Shown here piece after piece: positions 15,831-24,932 of a stretch of 42,466 nucleotides of DNA. Position 1 is the first letter of the stretch. Each line of letters starts with the position of its first letter. The notes below the pieces were generated by a model. That model had not been told where the DNA came from, did no database searches, and was given only the letters and a program-made list of their open reading frames with translations. Position numbers and translations under genes: made by a program. The stretch is from Streptosporangiales bacterium (GTDB lineage Bacteria > Actinomycetota > Actinomycetes > Streptosporangiales > Streptosporangiaceae), in NCBI GenBank assembly GCA_009784565.1, contig WRBL01000013.1, forward strand, positions 1 to 42,466. Direction: 5' to 3'.

Positions 15831-16503
15831 CGTCCGCCGCCAGCAGGTACCCCGCCCCGCGCACCGTCCGCACCGCGTGGCGGCCGAACGGCGCGTCGAT
15901 CTTCTTCCGCAGGTACCCGACGTACACCTCGACCACGTTGAGGTCGCTGATGTTGTCCGCCTCGTCCCACACGTGCGTCAGCAGGTCGGCCTTCGAGACG
16001 ACCGAGTCGCAGTGCCGCATGAGATACTCCAGGACGCAGAACTCCCGCGCGGTCAGCGGCACGACCGATGATCCCCGCCGGACCACCCGCGCCGCCGGGT
16101 CCAGGACGAGGTCCCCGGCGATGAGCACCGCGGGCCGGGGCGCGCAGCCCCGCCGCATCAGCGCGCGCAGCCGCGCGGCCAGCACCACGTAGGAGAACGG
16201 CTTGGTCAGGTAGTCGTCCGCGCCGAGGTCGAGCCCGTCGGCCTGGTCGTACTCGCCGTCCTTCGCGGTCAGGAACAGGATGGGTACCCAGTTCGCTTCG
16301 GCCCGCAGTGTCGAGCACACCTTGTACCCGGACAGGCCCGGCAGCATGATGTCCAGCACCACGCCGTCGTAGGACCCCTCGCGCGCCAGGTGCAGCCCGG
16401 TGACCCCGTCGTGGGCGAGGTCAACGGCGAAGCCCGACGCCTCCAGCCCGCGTTTCACCGCGGCGGCCAGCCGCCGTTCGTCCTCCACGACAAGCACCCG
16501 CAC
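15823..16503 (-). CDS. OmpR-family response regulator
   Basis: 226 aa from the GTG at 16503 (product begins MRVLVVEDE); a TTG at 16521 is open but would add an unusual extension. The receiver domain has the acidic pair EDE, the phospho-acceptor Asp51 (GVVLDIMLPG) and Lys101 (YLTKPF). The C-terminal winged helix has the OmpR/PhoB pattern (VPLTAREFCVLEYLM, VEVYVGYLRKKID, VRTVRGAGYLL). The histidine kinase start overlaps its stop, so translation is coupled. It diverges from the LolA-like gene with about 130 nt between the starts. Confidence 0.95.
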   Translation of the reverse strand: MRVLVVEDERRLAAAVKRGLEASGFAVDLAHDGVTGLHLAREGSYDGVVLDIMLPGLSGYKVCSTLRAEANWVPILFLTAKDGEYDQADGLDLGADDYLTKPFSYVVLAARLRALMRRGCAPRPAVLIAGDLVLDPAARVVRRGSSVVPLTAREFCVLEYLMRHCDSVVSKADLLTHVWDEADNISDLNVVEVYVGYLRKKIDAPFGRHAVRTVRGAGYLLAADGG

Positions 16504-16632
16504 GCATACAGTCTCGCCCAACCGCGCGCAGAATGCCTAGGCCGGCACATCACGGGTCGGCGACGGCTCTCAGGTTCTTCACAGCATGGGTCCGGCAGAC
16601 TCGGGGACACCACAATCGGGAGTGTGAGGATC

Positions 16633-17835
16633 GTGAACGTTTCTCCGAAGGCCGCCCGCTGGACCGTGCCGGTCGCGGCTCTCGCCGTCACCGGCGCCGC
16701 GATCGCGTCCGGGGTGATGCCGTCCGCCGGCGCGGCCCCCGTGCTGCCGGCCGAGACCCCCGCGCAGCTGCTCGCCGACGTGTCCAGCACGCACAAGATC
16801 CCGCCGCTGACCGGGACGGTGGTCGAGACGACGTCTCTGGGCCTGCCGCAGCTGCCCCAGACCGGCGACCCCACGTCCCTGTCGTCGCTGCTGACCGGCT
16901 CGCACACGGTGAAGGTGTACTGGCAGGACGCCCGGCACTTCCGGCTCTCGGTCCCGCAGAGCATGAGCGAGACCGACGTGGTCCGCAACGGAGGCACGGG
17001 CTGGCTGTGGGAGAGCAACCAGAACACGGTCACCAAGTTCACTGCCAGCCCGCCAGATAACAGCAAGAAGATGGGGAAGTTCAAGCGGGCGGCCAGCCAG
17101 CTGCCCCAGACCGCCCCGATAACCCCGCAGCAGGCCGCTGACGCGGTCCTGGCCAAGGTCGGCAAGACCACCGTGGTGTCGACGCAGTCCAACGTGGACG
17201 TGGCCAACCAGGCGGCCTACCAGCTGGTTCTCGCGCCGAAGAGCGCCGAGTCCACCATCGGCTCGGTCCGGGTCGCCGTCGACGGCAAGACCGGCGTCCC
17301 GCTGCGCCTGCAGGTCTTCCCCAAGGGCACGACGACTCCCGCGTTCCAGGTCGGCTACACCAGCATTGACTACGCCGCGCCCTCGTCGTCCAACTTCACC
17401 TTCACCCCGCCGCCCGGCGCGAAGGTCACCACCCCGGGCGCGAACGGTGCCAAGGGCGGGCCCGCGTCCAAGTCCGCCGGCTCCCTGGCGGGCGCGGGCA
17501 CCTACGGCAAGGGCTGGCTGTCGGTCGCCGAGCTTCCGGCCTCGGCCCTCACATCAAACCCCGGATCATCCATAACGAATAAGGCTTCCTCGCCCGTCTC
17601 CAGCTCCTCCTCGTCGTCCGCCGGCGGGAACGGCAGCCCGCTGAGCGGCAACTCCCAGGAGATCGCCAGCGCCCTCCTGGGGTCGGGAACGAAGGTCAGC
17701 GGTGCCTGGGGCAGCGGCCAGCTCGTCCACACCAGCCTCCTGAACGTCCTGATCACTGGCGGCAAGCTGTACGTCGGCGCGGTAAGCCCGAGCGTGCTGG
17801 AATCCGCTGTCGGTCACACCACGGCCGCGGGATGA
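16633..17835 (+). CDS. Secreted LolA/DUF2092-like lipoprotein-carrier-fold protein
   Basis: About 400 aa from GTG 16633, with GAGG and GGGAG just upstream; GTG 16624 is also possible. A signal-peptide-like N-terminus (VPVAALAVTGAAIASGVMPSA) precedes a LolA/RseB-like beta domain. Recognisable parts are PAQLLADVSS, LTGTVVETT, the FRLSV strand, GGTGWLWES and a second half with AYQLVLAPK, IGSVRVAVDGKTGVPLRLQV and VGYTSIDYA. A Ser/Gly-rich linker follows (about 305-360), then a short C-terminal segment (GVWG-like GAWGSGQLVHTSLLNVL). Related Actinobacteria proteins bind lipid-like molecules outside the membrane and sit next to ABC exporters. It overlaps the ABC ATPase by ATGA and diverges from the two-component genes that may regulate it. 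Confidence 0.8.
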   Translation: MNVSPKAARWTVPVAALAVTGAAIASGVMPSAGAAPVLPAETPAQLLADVSSTHKIPPLTGTVVETTSLGLPQLPQTGDPTSLSSLLTGSHTVKVYWQDARHFRLSVPQSMSETDVVRNGGTGWLWESNQNTVTKFTASPPDNSKKMGKFKRAASQLPQTAPITPQQAADAVLAKVGKTTVVSTQSNVDVANQAAYQLVLAPKSAESTIGSVRVAVDGKTGVPLRLQVFPKGTTTPAFQVGYTSIDYAAPSSSNFTFTPPPGAKVTTPGANGAKGGPASKSAGSLAGAGTYGKGWLSVAELPASALTSNPGSSITNKASSPVSSSSSSSAGGNGSPLSGNSQEIASALLGSGTKVSGAWGSGQLVHTSLLNVLITGGKLYVGAVSPSVLESAVGHTTAAG

Positions 17836-18785
17836 CGGTGTCCGCAGGAGACGCAGGCCTGGCCATCGCCAGCGAAGGCCTGACGAAGCGGTTCCGCGGC
17901 GGCCAGCTGGCCGTCAGCGACCTCAGCCTGGAGGTGCCGAGGGGCTCGGTCTACGGGTTCCTCGGCCCGAACGGTTCCGGGAAGACCACGACGATCCGGA
18001 TGCTGCTCGGCCTGGCCTTCCCCACGTCCGGCACCGCCGAACTGCTGGGAGTGAAGGTCCCCGGCCACGCGAACCAGGTGCTGTCGCGGGTCGGGTCGCT
18101 GGTGGAGGGCCCGGCGTTCTACCCGTTCCTGTCCGGCTGGGACAACCTGGCCCGCTACGACGCCGCCGACGCGAGCGCGTCGCCGAAGACGGCGAAGGCC
18201 CGGATCGGCGAGGCCCTGGAACGGGTCGGCCTGTCCAACGCGGCACGGAAACGGTTCCGCAACTACTCCCTCGGCATGAAGCAGCGACTGGCCATCGCGG
18301 CAGGTCTTCTGCAGCCGAGAGACCTGATCATCCTGGACGAGCCGACCAACGGCCTGGACCCGCAGGGCACCCGTGAGGTGCGGTCGCTGATCCGCCACAT
18401 CGCGGCCGACGGGATCACGGTGTTCGTGTCGTCCCACCTGCTGGCCGAGGTGGAGCAGGTGTCCTCGCACGTCGGCGTCATGCGCGGCGGGAAGCTGGTG
18501 TTCCAGGGCTCGCTGCCGGACCTGCGCCGGACGGGCACGGCCCGGATCAGCGTCCGGACCGCCGACGAGGAGGCGGCGTCGGCGGTCTTCGCCAGGCTGG
18601 GGCTCGCCGATTCCGCGACCGTGCCCGGCACGGCCTCCGCGGCGCTCGGCGACGCCGAGCCGGAGAAGGTCTGCGCCGAGCTGGTCCACGCGGGCGTCGG
18701 CGTCCGCGGCCTGTCGGTCGAGACGCCCAGCCTGGAAGACCTGTTCGTCGGCCTGACCGGGGAGGGTTTCGATGTCGAGCGCTGA
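17832..18785 (+). CDS. ABC transporter ATP-binding protein (ABC-2 exporter type)
   Basis: 317 aa. Walker A is GPNGSGKT (45-52), the signature is YSLGMKQRLAIA, Walker B is LIILDEPTNGLDP and the switch His is in VFVSSHLL. A C-terminal extension of about 95 residues (DEEAASAVFARLGL..., ETPSLEDLFVGLTG) is usual for drug- or lipid-exporting DrrA-like ATPases. It energises the permease encoded next, whose start overlaps it by 14 nt. With the LolA-like secreted protein it forms a three-gene operon that probably moves a hydrophobic molecule or lipoprotein through or out of the membrane. Confidence 0.95.
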   Translation: MTVSAGDAGLAIASEGLTKRFRGGQLAVSDLSLEVPRGSVYGFLGPNGSGKTTTIRMLLGLAFPTSGTAELLGVKVPGHANQVLSRVGSLVEGPAFYPFLSGWDNLARYDAADASASPKTAKARIGEALERVGLSNAARKRFRNYSLGMKQRLAIAAGLLQPRDLIILDEPTNGLDPQGTREVRSLIRHIAADGITVFVSSHLLAEVEQVSSHVGVMRGGKLVFQGSLPDLRRTGTARISVRTADEEAASAVFARLGLADSATVPGTASAALGDAEPEKVCAELVHAGVGVRGLSVETPSLEDLFVGLTGEGFDVER

Positions 18786-19683
18786 CGTGGCGGGAACGAC
18801 CGCCGCCCCGGCCGAGGCGGCCGGGGCGGGGGAGGAACAACGATCCGTTCGGTCCTATGGAAGGTTCCTGCGGTCCGAGCTGCGGCTGGTCTTCCGCCGT
18901 CGCCGCAACCAGCTGCTCCTGCTCGTGGTGGCGCTGTTCCCGCTGCTGATCGGGATCGCGCTCAAGATCGCCTCGCCGCACGGCGGCCGGGGCGGCGGCG
19001 GGCCGAACAACGGCGCGGCGTTCTTCGCCCAGCTCGCCGGCAACGGCGTGTTCCTCACGTTCATCGCCCTGACGATGCTGCTGATCCTGGTGCTGCCGGT
19101 CGTGGTCGCGATCGTCTCCGGGGACTCGGTGGCGGGAGAGGCCGGCTACGGGACCCTCCGGTACCTGCTCGCGGTGCCCGCCGGGCGCACCCGACTGCTG
19201 TCGGTGAAGTACCTGGCCATTGTCTGCTTCGCGGTGGCGGCGACGTTCATCGTGGCGATCGTGGCCCTGGTGACCGGCCTGGTGCTGTTCCCGGCCGGGC
19301 CGGTGACCCTGCTGTCCGGGGACACGGTGCCGCTCGCCTCCGGGCTGCTGCGGGTCCTCTACGTGACCCTGTACATCTCGTTCGCGATGGCGGCCGTCGG
19401 CGCGATCGGGCTGGCGATCTCCACGTTCACCGAGCACGGCATCGGCGCCATCGCCGCGGTGATGATCCTGATCGTGGCCAGCGAGGTCACCGATCAGGTG
19501 CCGCAGTTCGCCTCGGCCGGGCCGTACCTGCCCACGCACTGGTGGACCATGTTCGCAGCGCTGCTGCGGTCCCCGGTCGACACGACCACCCTGTGGCACG
19601 GACTGGCCTCGTTCGCCGCCTACACGGTGATCTTCGTCCTCATCGCCTGGGCCCGCTTCACCACCACGGACGTCACGAGCTAG
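18772..19683 (+). CDS. ABC-2 type permease
   Basis: 303 aa with a cytosolic lead (FLRSELRLVFRRRRNQ) followed by six hydrophobic helices, the usual layout of ABC-2 permeases. Typical segments are QLLLLVVALFPLLIGIAL and LTMLLILVLPVVVAIV. The GEAGYGTLRYLLAVPAGRTR motif matches the conserved 'E-x-G-T-L-x-x-LL' coupling region of this family. It partners with the overlapping ATPase gene. Substrate is not known. Its stop is four bases from that of the convergent ApbE gene. Confidence 0.93.
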   Translation: MSSADVAGTTAAPAEAAGAGEEQRSVRSYGRFLRSELRLVFRRRRNQLLLLVVALFPLLIGIALKIASPHGGRGGGGPNNGAAFFAQLAGNGVFLTFIALTMLLILVLPVVVAIVSGDSVAGEAGYGTLRYLLAVPAGRTRLLSVKYLAIVCFAVAATFIVAIVALVTGLVLFPAGPVTLLSGDTVPLASGLLRVLYVTLYISFAMAAVGAIGLAISTFTEHGIGAIAAVMILIVASEVTDQVPQFASAGPYLPTHWWTMFAALLRSPVDTTTLWHGLASFAAYTVIFVLIAWARFTTTDVTS

Positions 19684-19687
19684 GAGG

Positions 19688-20638
19688 CTATTCCGGCCAG
19701 CCGGCGATGGTGTGGACGGTGCCGTTGGTCTCCACGAGGCGGGAGGGGAGACGGAGGCTGGTCAGCCACGCGGGAGCCTGCCAGCCCCGGATGACCGCGG
19801 CGGTGGCGGCGGTGTTGGCGTCCGCGCAGGACGCCGCGGCCACGCTCACGGTGCGCCAGATCGGGGCGGCCGGCATGGCGGTGCGCGGATCGAGAATGTG
19901 GTGCAGCACGTTTCCGCCGCGGCTCCACCGGCGCGCGGCGGTCGAGGACGTCGCCAGCCCGCCGTCCCGGATGGCGATGACCGCCACCGGCCCGGCCGGG
20001 GCGGCGCCGACGGTCCCGGTCACGTCCTGGACGCGGATGCGCCAGCCGCCCTCGGGCGGCGTTCCGGAGACCGCCGTGTCCCCGCCCAGGCTGACCAGCA
20101 CACCGCACCCGAGCTTGTCCGCGATGCGGGCCGCGGACCGGTCGGCGGCCCAGCCCTTCACCGTCGCCCCCAGGTCCAGCTGGACGCCGGCCGGGAGCGT
20201 GACCCGGTGCGCGGCCGGGTCGACCGATACTTCCCGCCAGCCGGGGATCATGCCCACGCCGGGCCTGGTGGCGGGGCCGTTCGGGGGGACCTGGGCGAAG
20301 TCCCGGTCGTAGCCCAGTGCCGACAGTGCCCGGCCGACCGTGGGGTCCACATCGCCGTCGGTCAGGCTGGCCGCTCGCAGCGCGACCGAGACGGCCTCGG
20401 TCAGCAGCGGGCTCACTACCACGCTGACCAGACCGGATTCCCCGGACGTGGTCCGGCCGAGCCGGGAGACCTCCGAGTCGGGACGGAAACGGCTGCAGGC
20501 CCGGTCCAGTTCGGCCAGGTCGGCGGAGAGAAGCTCGCGGGCGTCGGGAAGCTTGTCCGGCGCCGCGACCACGATCTGGACCAGCATCCCCAGCGCCTGC
20601 CATGAGGCGGCCGCTGTGGAGGAGCTAGGGACGCTCAT
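19688..20638 (-). CDS. apbE: FAD:protein FMN transferase (ApbE family)
   Basis: 316 aa. Conserved ApbE segments are in order: ALGMLVQIVV, VDPTVGRALSALGYD, LDLGATVKGWAADR, VLVSLGGDTAVSG, the substrate pocket region LATSSTAARRW and HHILDPRTAMPA. ApbE uses FAD and Mg2+ to attach FMN covalently to Thr or Ser of target proteins outside the membrane. No clear signal peptide is visible, as in several actinobacterial members. It overlaps the upstream small Ser-rich gene by 4 nt, so they are co-translated. The cytochrome and NuoF-like genes 2.3 kb away on the other strand suggest flavinylated electron transfer. Confidence 0.92.
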   Translation of the reverse strand: MSVPSSSTAAASWQALGMLVQIVVAAPDKLPDARELLSADLAELDRACSRFRPDSEVSRLGRTTSGESGLVSVVVSPLLTEAVSVALRAASLTDGDVDPTVGRALSALGYDRDFAQVPPNGPATRPGVGMIPGWREVSVDPAAHRVTLPAGVQLDLGATVKGWAADRSAARIADKLGCGVLVSLGGDTAVSGTPPEGGWRIRVQDVTGTVGAAPAGPVAVIAIRDGGLATSSTAARRWSRGGNVLHHILDPRTAMPAAPIWRTVSVAAASCADANTAATAAVIRGWQAPAWLTSLRLPSRLVETNGTVHTIAGWPE

Positions 20639-21084
20639 CCGCTGCTGGTACCGCCAGACGTGCTAGTCGGGGCGCTGGACTGCACCGGGGCCGACGTCGG
20701 TGCCTGCAGGGTGCCCGAGCCGCCGGAACCGCTGCTGGAGCTGCTCGAACCGCTGCTGGACCCGGCGGAGCCGCTGCTCGAACTGCCCGAGCCGCTGGAG
20801 GAGCCCGAACCGCTGGGCTTGTGAGTGCTCGAGGGCCTGGCCGACGGGGAACTCGCTGGCTTCGGCGCCGCGCTCTTGGGCGCCACGGTCTTCGGAGCCG
20901 GCTTCGCGGTGCTGGCCGCCGCGTGGGTCGCGCCCGGCAGCAGGACAGTCACCACTCCCGCGGCGGCGAGACTGGTGACGGAAACGGCGGCGGTCGCGGA
21001 GGACAGGCGCTTCCGGCCCTGCTCACGTTCGGCCACGGCCCGCGCCACGGCGGCCCGGCGGGTACGGAACTGCGGGTTGCTCAT
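20635..21084 (-). CDS. Small membrane-anchored protein with Ser/Gly-rich outer tail, coupled to apbE
   Basis: 149 aa from ATG 21084 (MSNPQFRTRR). A basic cytosolic stretch and one TM helix (about 32-57, VSVTSLAAAGVVTVLL) are followed by Lys/Pro/Ala and then Ser/Gly repeats. In many actinobacteria the gene in this position encodes an FMN-binding domain flavinylated by ApbE. Here only the anchor and linker remain: no FMN_bind fold is seen. The very C-terminus has TSTSGGTSSG, which loosely resembles the S/T-G-A-S/T acceptor motif. Function unknown. It may be a truncated flavoprotein or a wall-spanning linker. It is divergent from the acyl-CoA synthetase gene. Confidence 0.7.
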   Translation of the reverse strand: MSNPQFRTRRAAVARAVAEREQGRKRLSSATAAVSVTSLAAAGVVTVLLPGATHAAASTAKPAPKTVAPKSAAPKPASSPSARPSSTHKPSGSGSSSGSGSSSSGSAGSSSGSSSSSSGSGGSGTLQAPTSAPVQSSAPTSTSGGTSSG

Positions 21085-21215
21085 GTCTAAAAGTGTGCCC
21101 TGCCAACTTGTAAGAGGCATTCGTCCGGCTTCAGAGGACCCTATGAAGTGTAGTCGCTCCGGCTACCCCTGAACGGGCGTGGCTAACGGGCCCCGGAAAC
21201 TGCGATCATTGGCGG

Positions 21216-22910
21216 ATGAGCGACGCTGCTTCGACCGCCGCGTTCCGCGCGGCGCGTGACTTCCTTATTCAGCACCGTGACGACTACGCCACCGCGCGGC
21301 GCGACTTCTCCTGGCCCGAGCTGACCGAGTTCAACTGGGCCCTCGACTGGTTCGACGTCCTCGCGGCCGAGAACCCGGACCGGGTCGCGCTCCGCGTCGT
21401 CGGCGACGACGGCTCGGATGAGGCGCTGACCTACGCCCAGATGTCGGCGCGCTCGTCCCAGGCGGCGAACTGGCTGCGCGGCCTCGGCGTCCGGCGCGGC
21501 GACCGGATCCTGCTGATGCTCGGGAACGTCGTCCCGCTGTGGGAAGTCATGCTGGCGGCGATCAAGCTGGGCGCGGTCATCATCCCGGCCTCGACCCTCC
21601 TGGCCCCGGCCGACCTCGTCGACCGGGTCGAGCGGGGCGAGACCCGGCACGTCATCACCGACACGGGCCAGGCGCCGAAGTTCGCCGGCGTCCCCGGCGA
21701 CTACACCCGGATCGCCGTCGGAGACGAGACCCCCGAGGGGTGGACGTCGTATGCCGGGTCGCGGGACGCCCCGGAGACGTTCGAGGCCGATGCCGTGACC
21801 AAGGCCGGCGACCCGCTCCTGATGTACTTCACCTCCGGCACCACCTCGAAGCCGAAGCTGGTCGGCCACACCCACGCCAGCTACCCGGCGGGCCACCTGT
21901 CCACCATGTACTGGATCGGCATCCAGCCCGGCGACGTCCACCTGAACATCTCCTCGCCCGGCTGGGCCAAGCACGCCTGGTCCAACCTGTTCGCGCCGTG
22001 GAACGCGGGCGCCACCATCCTCATCGTGAACCAGGGCCGGTTCAACGCGGCCCACCTGCTCAAGACCATCGGCGACTGCCGGGTCAGCACGTTCTGCGCG
22101 CCGCCGACCGTGTGGCGCATGCTCATCCAGGCCGACCTGTCCGGAGCGGACACGTCGAAGCTCCGCGAGTGCGTCGCGGCGGGCGAGCCGCTTAACCCCG
22201 AGGTCATCGAGCAGGTGAGCCGGGCGTGGAACATCACGATCCGGGACGGCTTCGGCCAGACCGAGACGACCGCGCAGATCGGCAACACGCCCGGACAGGA
22301 ACTCAAGCCGGGTTCGATGGGCCGCCCGCTTCCGGGATACCCGGTCGTGCTGGTCGAGCCGGTCTCCGGCCAGCCGGGCACGGACGGGGAGATCTGCCTG
22401 GACCTGTCCGACAAGCCGCTCGGCCTGATGACCGCCTACCTCGGCGACCCGGACAAGGACGCGGAGGCCAAACGCGGCGGCTACTACCACACCGGCGACG
22501 TCGCCACCGTCGACGACGACGGCTACATCACCTACGTCGGCCGGACGGATGACGTCTTCAAGGCCTCCGACTACCGGATCTCCCCGTTCGAGCTGGAGAG
22601 CGTGCTGCTCGAGCACGAGTCGGTGGCCGAGGCCGCGGTCGTCCCGTCGCCCGACCCGGTGCGTCTCGCCGTGCCGAAGGCCTACGTGGTTCTCGCCGCC
22701 AGCGCCACGCCCAGCCGGGAACTGGCCGCCGACATCCTCGGGTTCTGCCGGGAGCGGGTCGCCGCCTACAAGCGGATCCGGCGCATCGAGTTCGCGGACC
22801 TGCCCAAGACGGTGTCGGGCAAGATCCGCCGGGTCGAGCTGCGTGCCCAGGAGGACACGCCCCGCGACGGCCGCGGCACCACCGAGTTCTGGGAAGAGGA
22901 TCTCAAATAA
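21216..22910 (+). CDS. Acyl-CoA synthetase, AMP-forming (medium-chain/ACSM-like)
   Basis: 564 aa. The ANL-family motifs are complete: the phosphate loop MYFTSGTTSKPKLVGHTH, the aromatic-box motif DGFGQTETTAQIG, the adenylate-binding segment YYHTGDVATVDDDGY, the hinge GRTDDVFKASDYRISP and the catalytic Lys in PKTVSGKIRRVEL. It activates a carboxylic acid with ATP to the acyl-adenylate and then to the acyl-CoA. DDVFKASDYRIS is typical of medium-chain or ACSM-like synthetases, so the likely substrates are medium-chain or branched acids. It stands alone between two divergent or separate units. Confidence 0.93.
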   Translation: MSDAASTAAFRAARDFLIQHRDDYATARRDFSWPELTEFNWALDWFDVLAAENPDRVALRVVGDDGSDEALTYAQMSARSSQAANWLRGLGVRRGDRILLMLGNVVPLWEVMLAAIKLGAVIIPASTLLAPADLVDRVERGETRHVITDTGQAPKFAGVPGDYTRIAVGDETPEGWTSYAGSRDAPETFEADAVTKAGDPLLMYFTSGTTSKPKLVGHTHASYPAGHLSTMYWIGIQPGDVHLNISSPGWAKHAWSNLFAPWNAGATILIVNQGRFNAAHLLKTIGDCRVSTFCAPPTVWRMLIQADLSGADTSKLRECVAAGEPLNPEVIEQVSRAWNITIRDGFGQTETTAQIGNTPGQELKPGSMGRPLPGYPVVLVEPVSGQPGTDGEICLDLSDKPLGLMTAYLGDPDKDAEAKRGGYYHTGDVATVDDDGYITYVGRTDDVFKASDYRISPFELESVLLEHESVAEAAVVPSPDPVRLAVPKAYVVLAASATPSRELAADILGFCRERVAAYKRIRRIEFADLPKTVSGKIRRVELRAQEDTPRDGRGTTEFWEEDLK

Positions 22911-22992
22911 CACCCGAGCCAGGGCGGGGTTGAGAATATCTTCAGAGGTTATACCGACATTACGCACGGTTGGGTGACGCATCCTGTACCGC

Positions 22993-23655
22993 GTGAGCGG
23001 AATCAACCCATCAACTCTGCCCTGGTACCTCAGCCGGGCCACCGGTGTCGTCGCCCTCGTGCTGATGACGGTGGTCCTGGTCCTCGGCCTGCTGGTGGCG
23101 CGCAACGGGCGGCTGCCCGGCCTGCCGCAGTTCGCGGTGACCGGGCTGCACCGAAACCTGTCGCTGCTGTCCGTGGTGTTCGTGGCGGTACACATCGTCA
23201 CGGCCATCGCCGACAGCTACGTGTCGATACCGATTACCGCCGTGATCGTTCCCTTGACGTCCGGCTACGAGCGGCTCGCGCTCAGCCTGGGCGCGGTCAG
23301 CCTCGACCTGACGCTCGCCGTCATCATCACCAGCCTGATCCGGAGCCGGCTCAACCTGAAGACCTGGCGGGCCGTCCACCTGCTGGCCTACGCCAGCTGG
23401 CCGGTTGCGTGGCTGCACGGCTACACGGCGGCGGCCGACCTGCAGTCCGGCTGGCTGTTCGGCCTGGCCGCCGTCTGCCTGCTGGCCGTCATCGCCGCCG
23501 TCGCCTGGCGGCTGATCGCCGCCGCCCGGGACATTCCGCGGGCCGAGCGCGTCGGCCATCTCATGTCCGCCGTCCACCGCCGGATGACCGGCCCCATGCC
23601 GGCTCTCCGTGAGCCGCACAGCCACCGGCGTACCACCACGGGAGGCCCGAGATGA
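22993..23655 (+). CDS. Ferric reductase-like transmembrane cytochrome
   Basis: 220 aa from GTG. Six hydrophobic helices are visible. Four His are placed as in heme b ligands of the ferric-reductase/NOX fold: TGLHRNL, VAVHIVTA, RAVHLLAY and AWLHGYT. Electrons would pass through heme across the membrane to outer acceptors. The gene overlaps the NuoF-like start by 4 nt (ATGA). With NuoF-like and ferredoxin it gives a chain from NAD(P)H through the membrane. The ApbE gene is nearby. Actinobacterial gene clusters with this combination are associated with flavinylated outer electron carriers. Confidence 0.85.
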   Translation: MSGINPSTLPWYLSRATGVVALVLMTVVLVLGLLVARNGRLPGLPQFAVTGLHRNLSLLSVVFVAVHIVTAIADSYVSIPITAVIVPLTSGYERLALSLGAVSLDLTLAVIITSLIRSRLNLKTWRAVHLLAYASWPVAWLHGYTAAADLQSGWLFGLAAVCLLAVIAAVAWRLIAAARDIPRAERVGHLMSAVHRRMTGPMPALREPHSHRRTTTGGPR

Positions 23656-24932
23656 GAGTGTCCACCGCCATGCCGCGCGCGACCACCCTGCCCCGGCTCC
23701 TGCCCGAGGACGGGAACCCGGAGAGCATCCGGGCCCACCTGGCCCGCCACGGCCGCATCCCTTACCGGGGCAACACCGGAGTCCTTATCCGCGATCTGGA
23801 GCAGTCCGGGCTCGCCGGGCGCGGCGGTGCCTCTTTCCCGGCGCACCGTAAGTTCGCCTCCGTCCTGGAGAACGCCGCTAAGCGGCGGGTCGCGCCGGTC
23901 ATCGTCGCCAACGGCGCGGAAGGCGAACCCGCCAGTTCCAAGGACGCGGCCCTTCTCGGACTGGCCCCGCACCTGGTCCTGGACGGAATCCAGCTGGCCG
24001 CGGAGACGCTCGGCGCCGACCGGGCCTACCTCTACACCCACTCCGTCAAGCTCGGCGACCACGTCCGGCAGGCCCTCGCGCAGAGGCACGAGGACCTGGT
24101 CGCCGTTGAGGTCGTGGTCGCGCCGCCCCGCTTCCTGGCCGGCCAGGAGACCGCTCTGGTCAGCCACCTGAACGGCGGCCCGGCGGTTCCCACCTTCAGC
24201 CCGCCGCGTCCCGGCGAGCGCGGCGTCAGCGGCCTGCCGACGCTGGTCCAGAATGTGGAGACCCTGGGGCACTTGGCCCTGATCGCCCGGTACGGTCCGC
24301 AGTGGTTCCGCGAGGTCGGGATCCCGGACGGGTCTGGCAGCCTGCTGTCCACCGTGCGCCGCCCCGACGGACGGGCGCGGGTGTTCGAGGTGCCGTTCGG
24401 CCTTCCGCTGCGGGATCTCCTCGGAGACCCGACGTGGATCGGCGCGGTGCTTCTCGGCGGGTACCACGGCACCTGGATCCACACTGACCAGGCGCTCCGG
24501 CTCCGTCTCGACAACGATTCGCTCTCCGCTGTGGGAGCGTCCGTCGGAGCCGGCATCGTGGTCGCGTTGCCGGTGGACGCCTGCGGGCTGATCGAGACAG
24601 CCCGGTCCGTTCGGTATCTCGCTCTTGAATCAGCCGGGCAGTGCGGGCCGTGCCTGAACGGACTGCCCCGGATCTCGGCCGCGCTCACGGACCTCGCCCG
24701 CTGCCGGGCAGGCCGCAGGACCCTAGGGGACCTGCAGCGGTGGTCCGGGCTGGTGGCCGGGCGCGGCGTGTGCCATCACCCGGACGGAACAGTCCGGTTC
24801 GTGCGCAGTGCCCTGGAGACGTTCGCCGGGGAGGTGGAACGGCACATGCGCGGCCAGTGCGGTGCCACGCGGCGCGAGCCGTTCCTGCCCGTGCCCTCGG
24901 ACGTCGCCCGGGCCGAGGAGGACTGGGTATGA
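23652..24932 (+). CDS. NuoF-like NADH:acceptor oxidoreductase subunit
   Basis: 426 aa. The FMN loop GRGGASFP (56-63) and the segment VANGAEGEPASSKD are typical of the NuoF/RnfC flavin fold. A C-terminal Fe-S region has SAGQCGPCLNG plus a further Cys in GVCHHPDG. Complex I NuoF has C-x2-C-x2-C plus one distant Cys, so the fourth ligand here is uncertain. It oxidises NADH and passes electrons to the ferredoxin encoded just after (ATGA overlap) or to the cytochrome just before. The group is not the full complex I, because no other nuo gene is present. Confidence 0.87.
   Translation: MRVSTAMPRATTLPRLLPEDGNPESIRAHLARHGRIPYRGNTGVLIRDLEQSGLAGRGGASFPAHRKFASVLENAAKRRVAPVIVANGAEGEPASSKDAALLGLAPHLVLDGIQLAAETLGADRAYLYTHSVKLGDHVRQALAQRHEDLVAVEVVVAPPRFLAGQETALVSHLNGGPAVPTFSPPRPGERGVSGLPTLVQNVETLGHLALIARYGPQWFREVGIPDGSGSLLSTVRRPDGRARVFEVPFGLPLRDLLGDPTWIGAVLLGGYHGTWIHTDQALRLRLDNDSLSAVGASVGAGIVVALPVDACGLIETARSVRYLALESAGQCGPCLNGLPRISAALTDLARCRAGRRTLGDLQRWSGLVAGRGVCHHPDGTVRFVRSALETFAGEVERHMRGQCGATRREPFLPVPSDVARAEEDWV

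Noticed and set aside
21183..23207. A 674-codon open frame on the minus strand opposite the acyl-CoA synthetase.
   Set aside because: It mirrors a clear ANL enzyme and shows no domain of its own.
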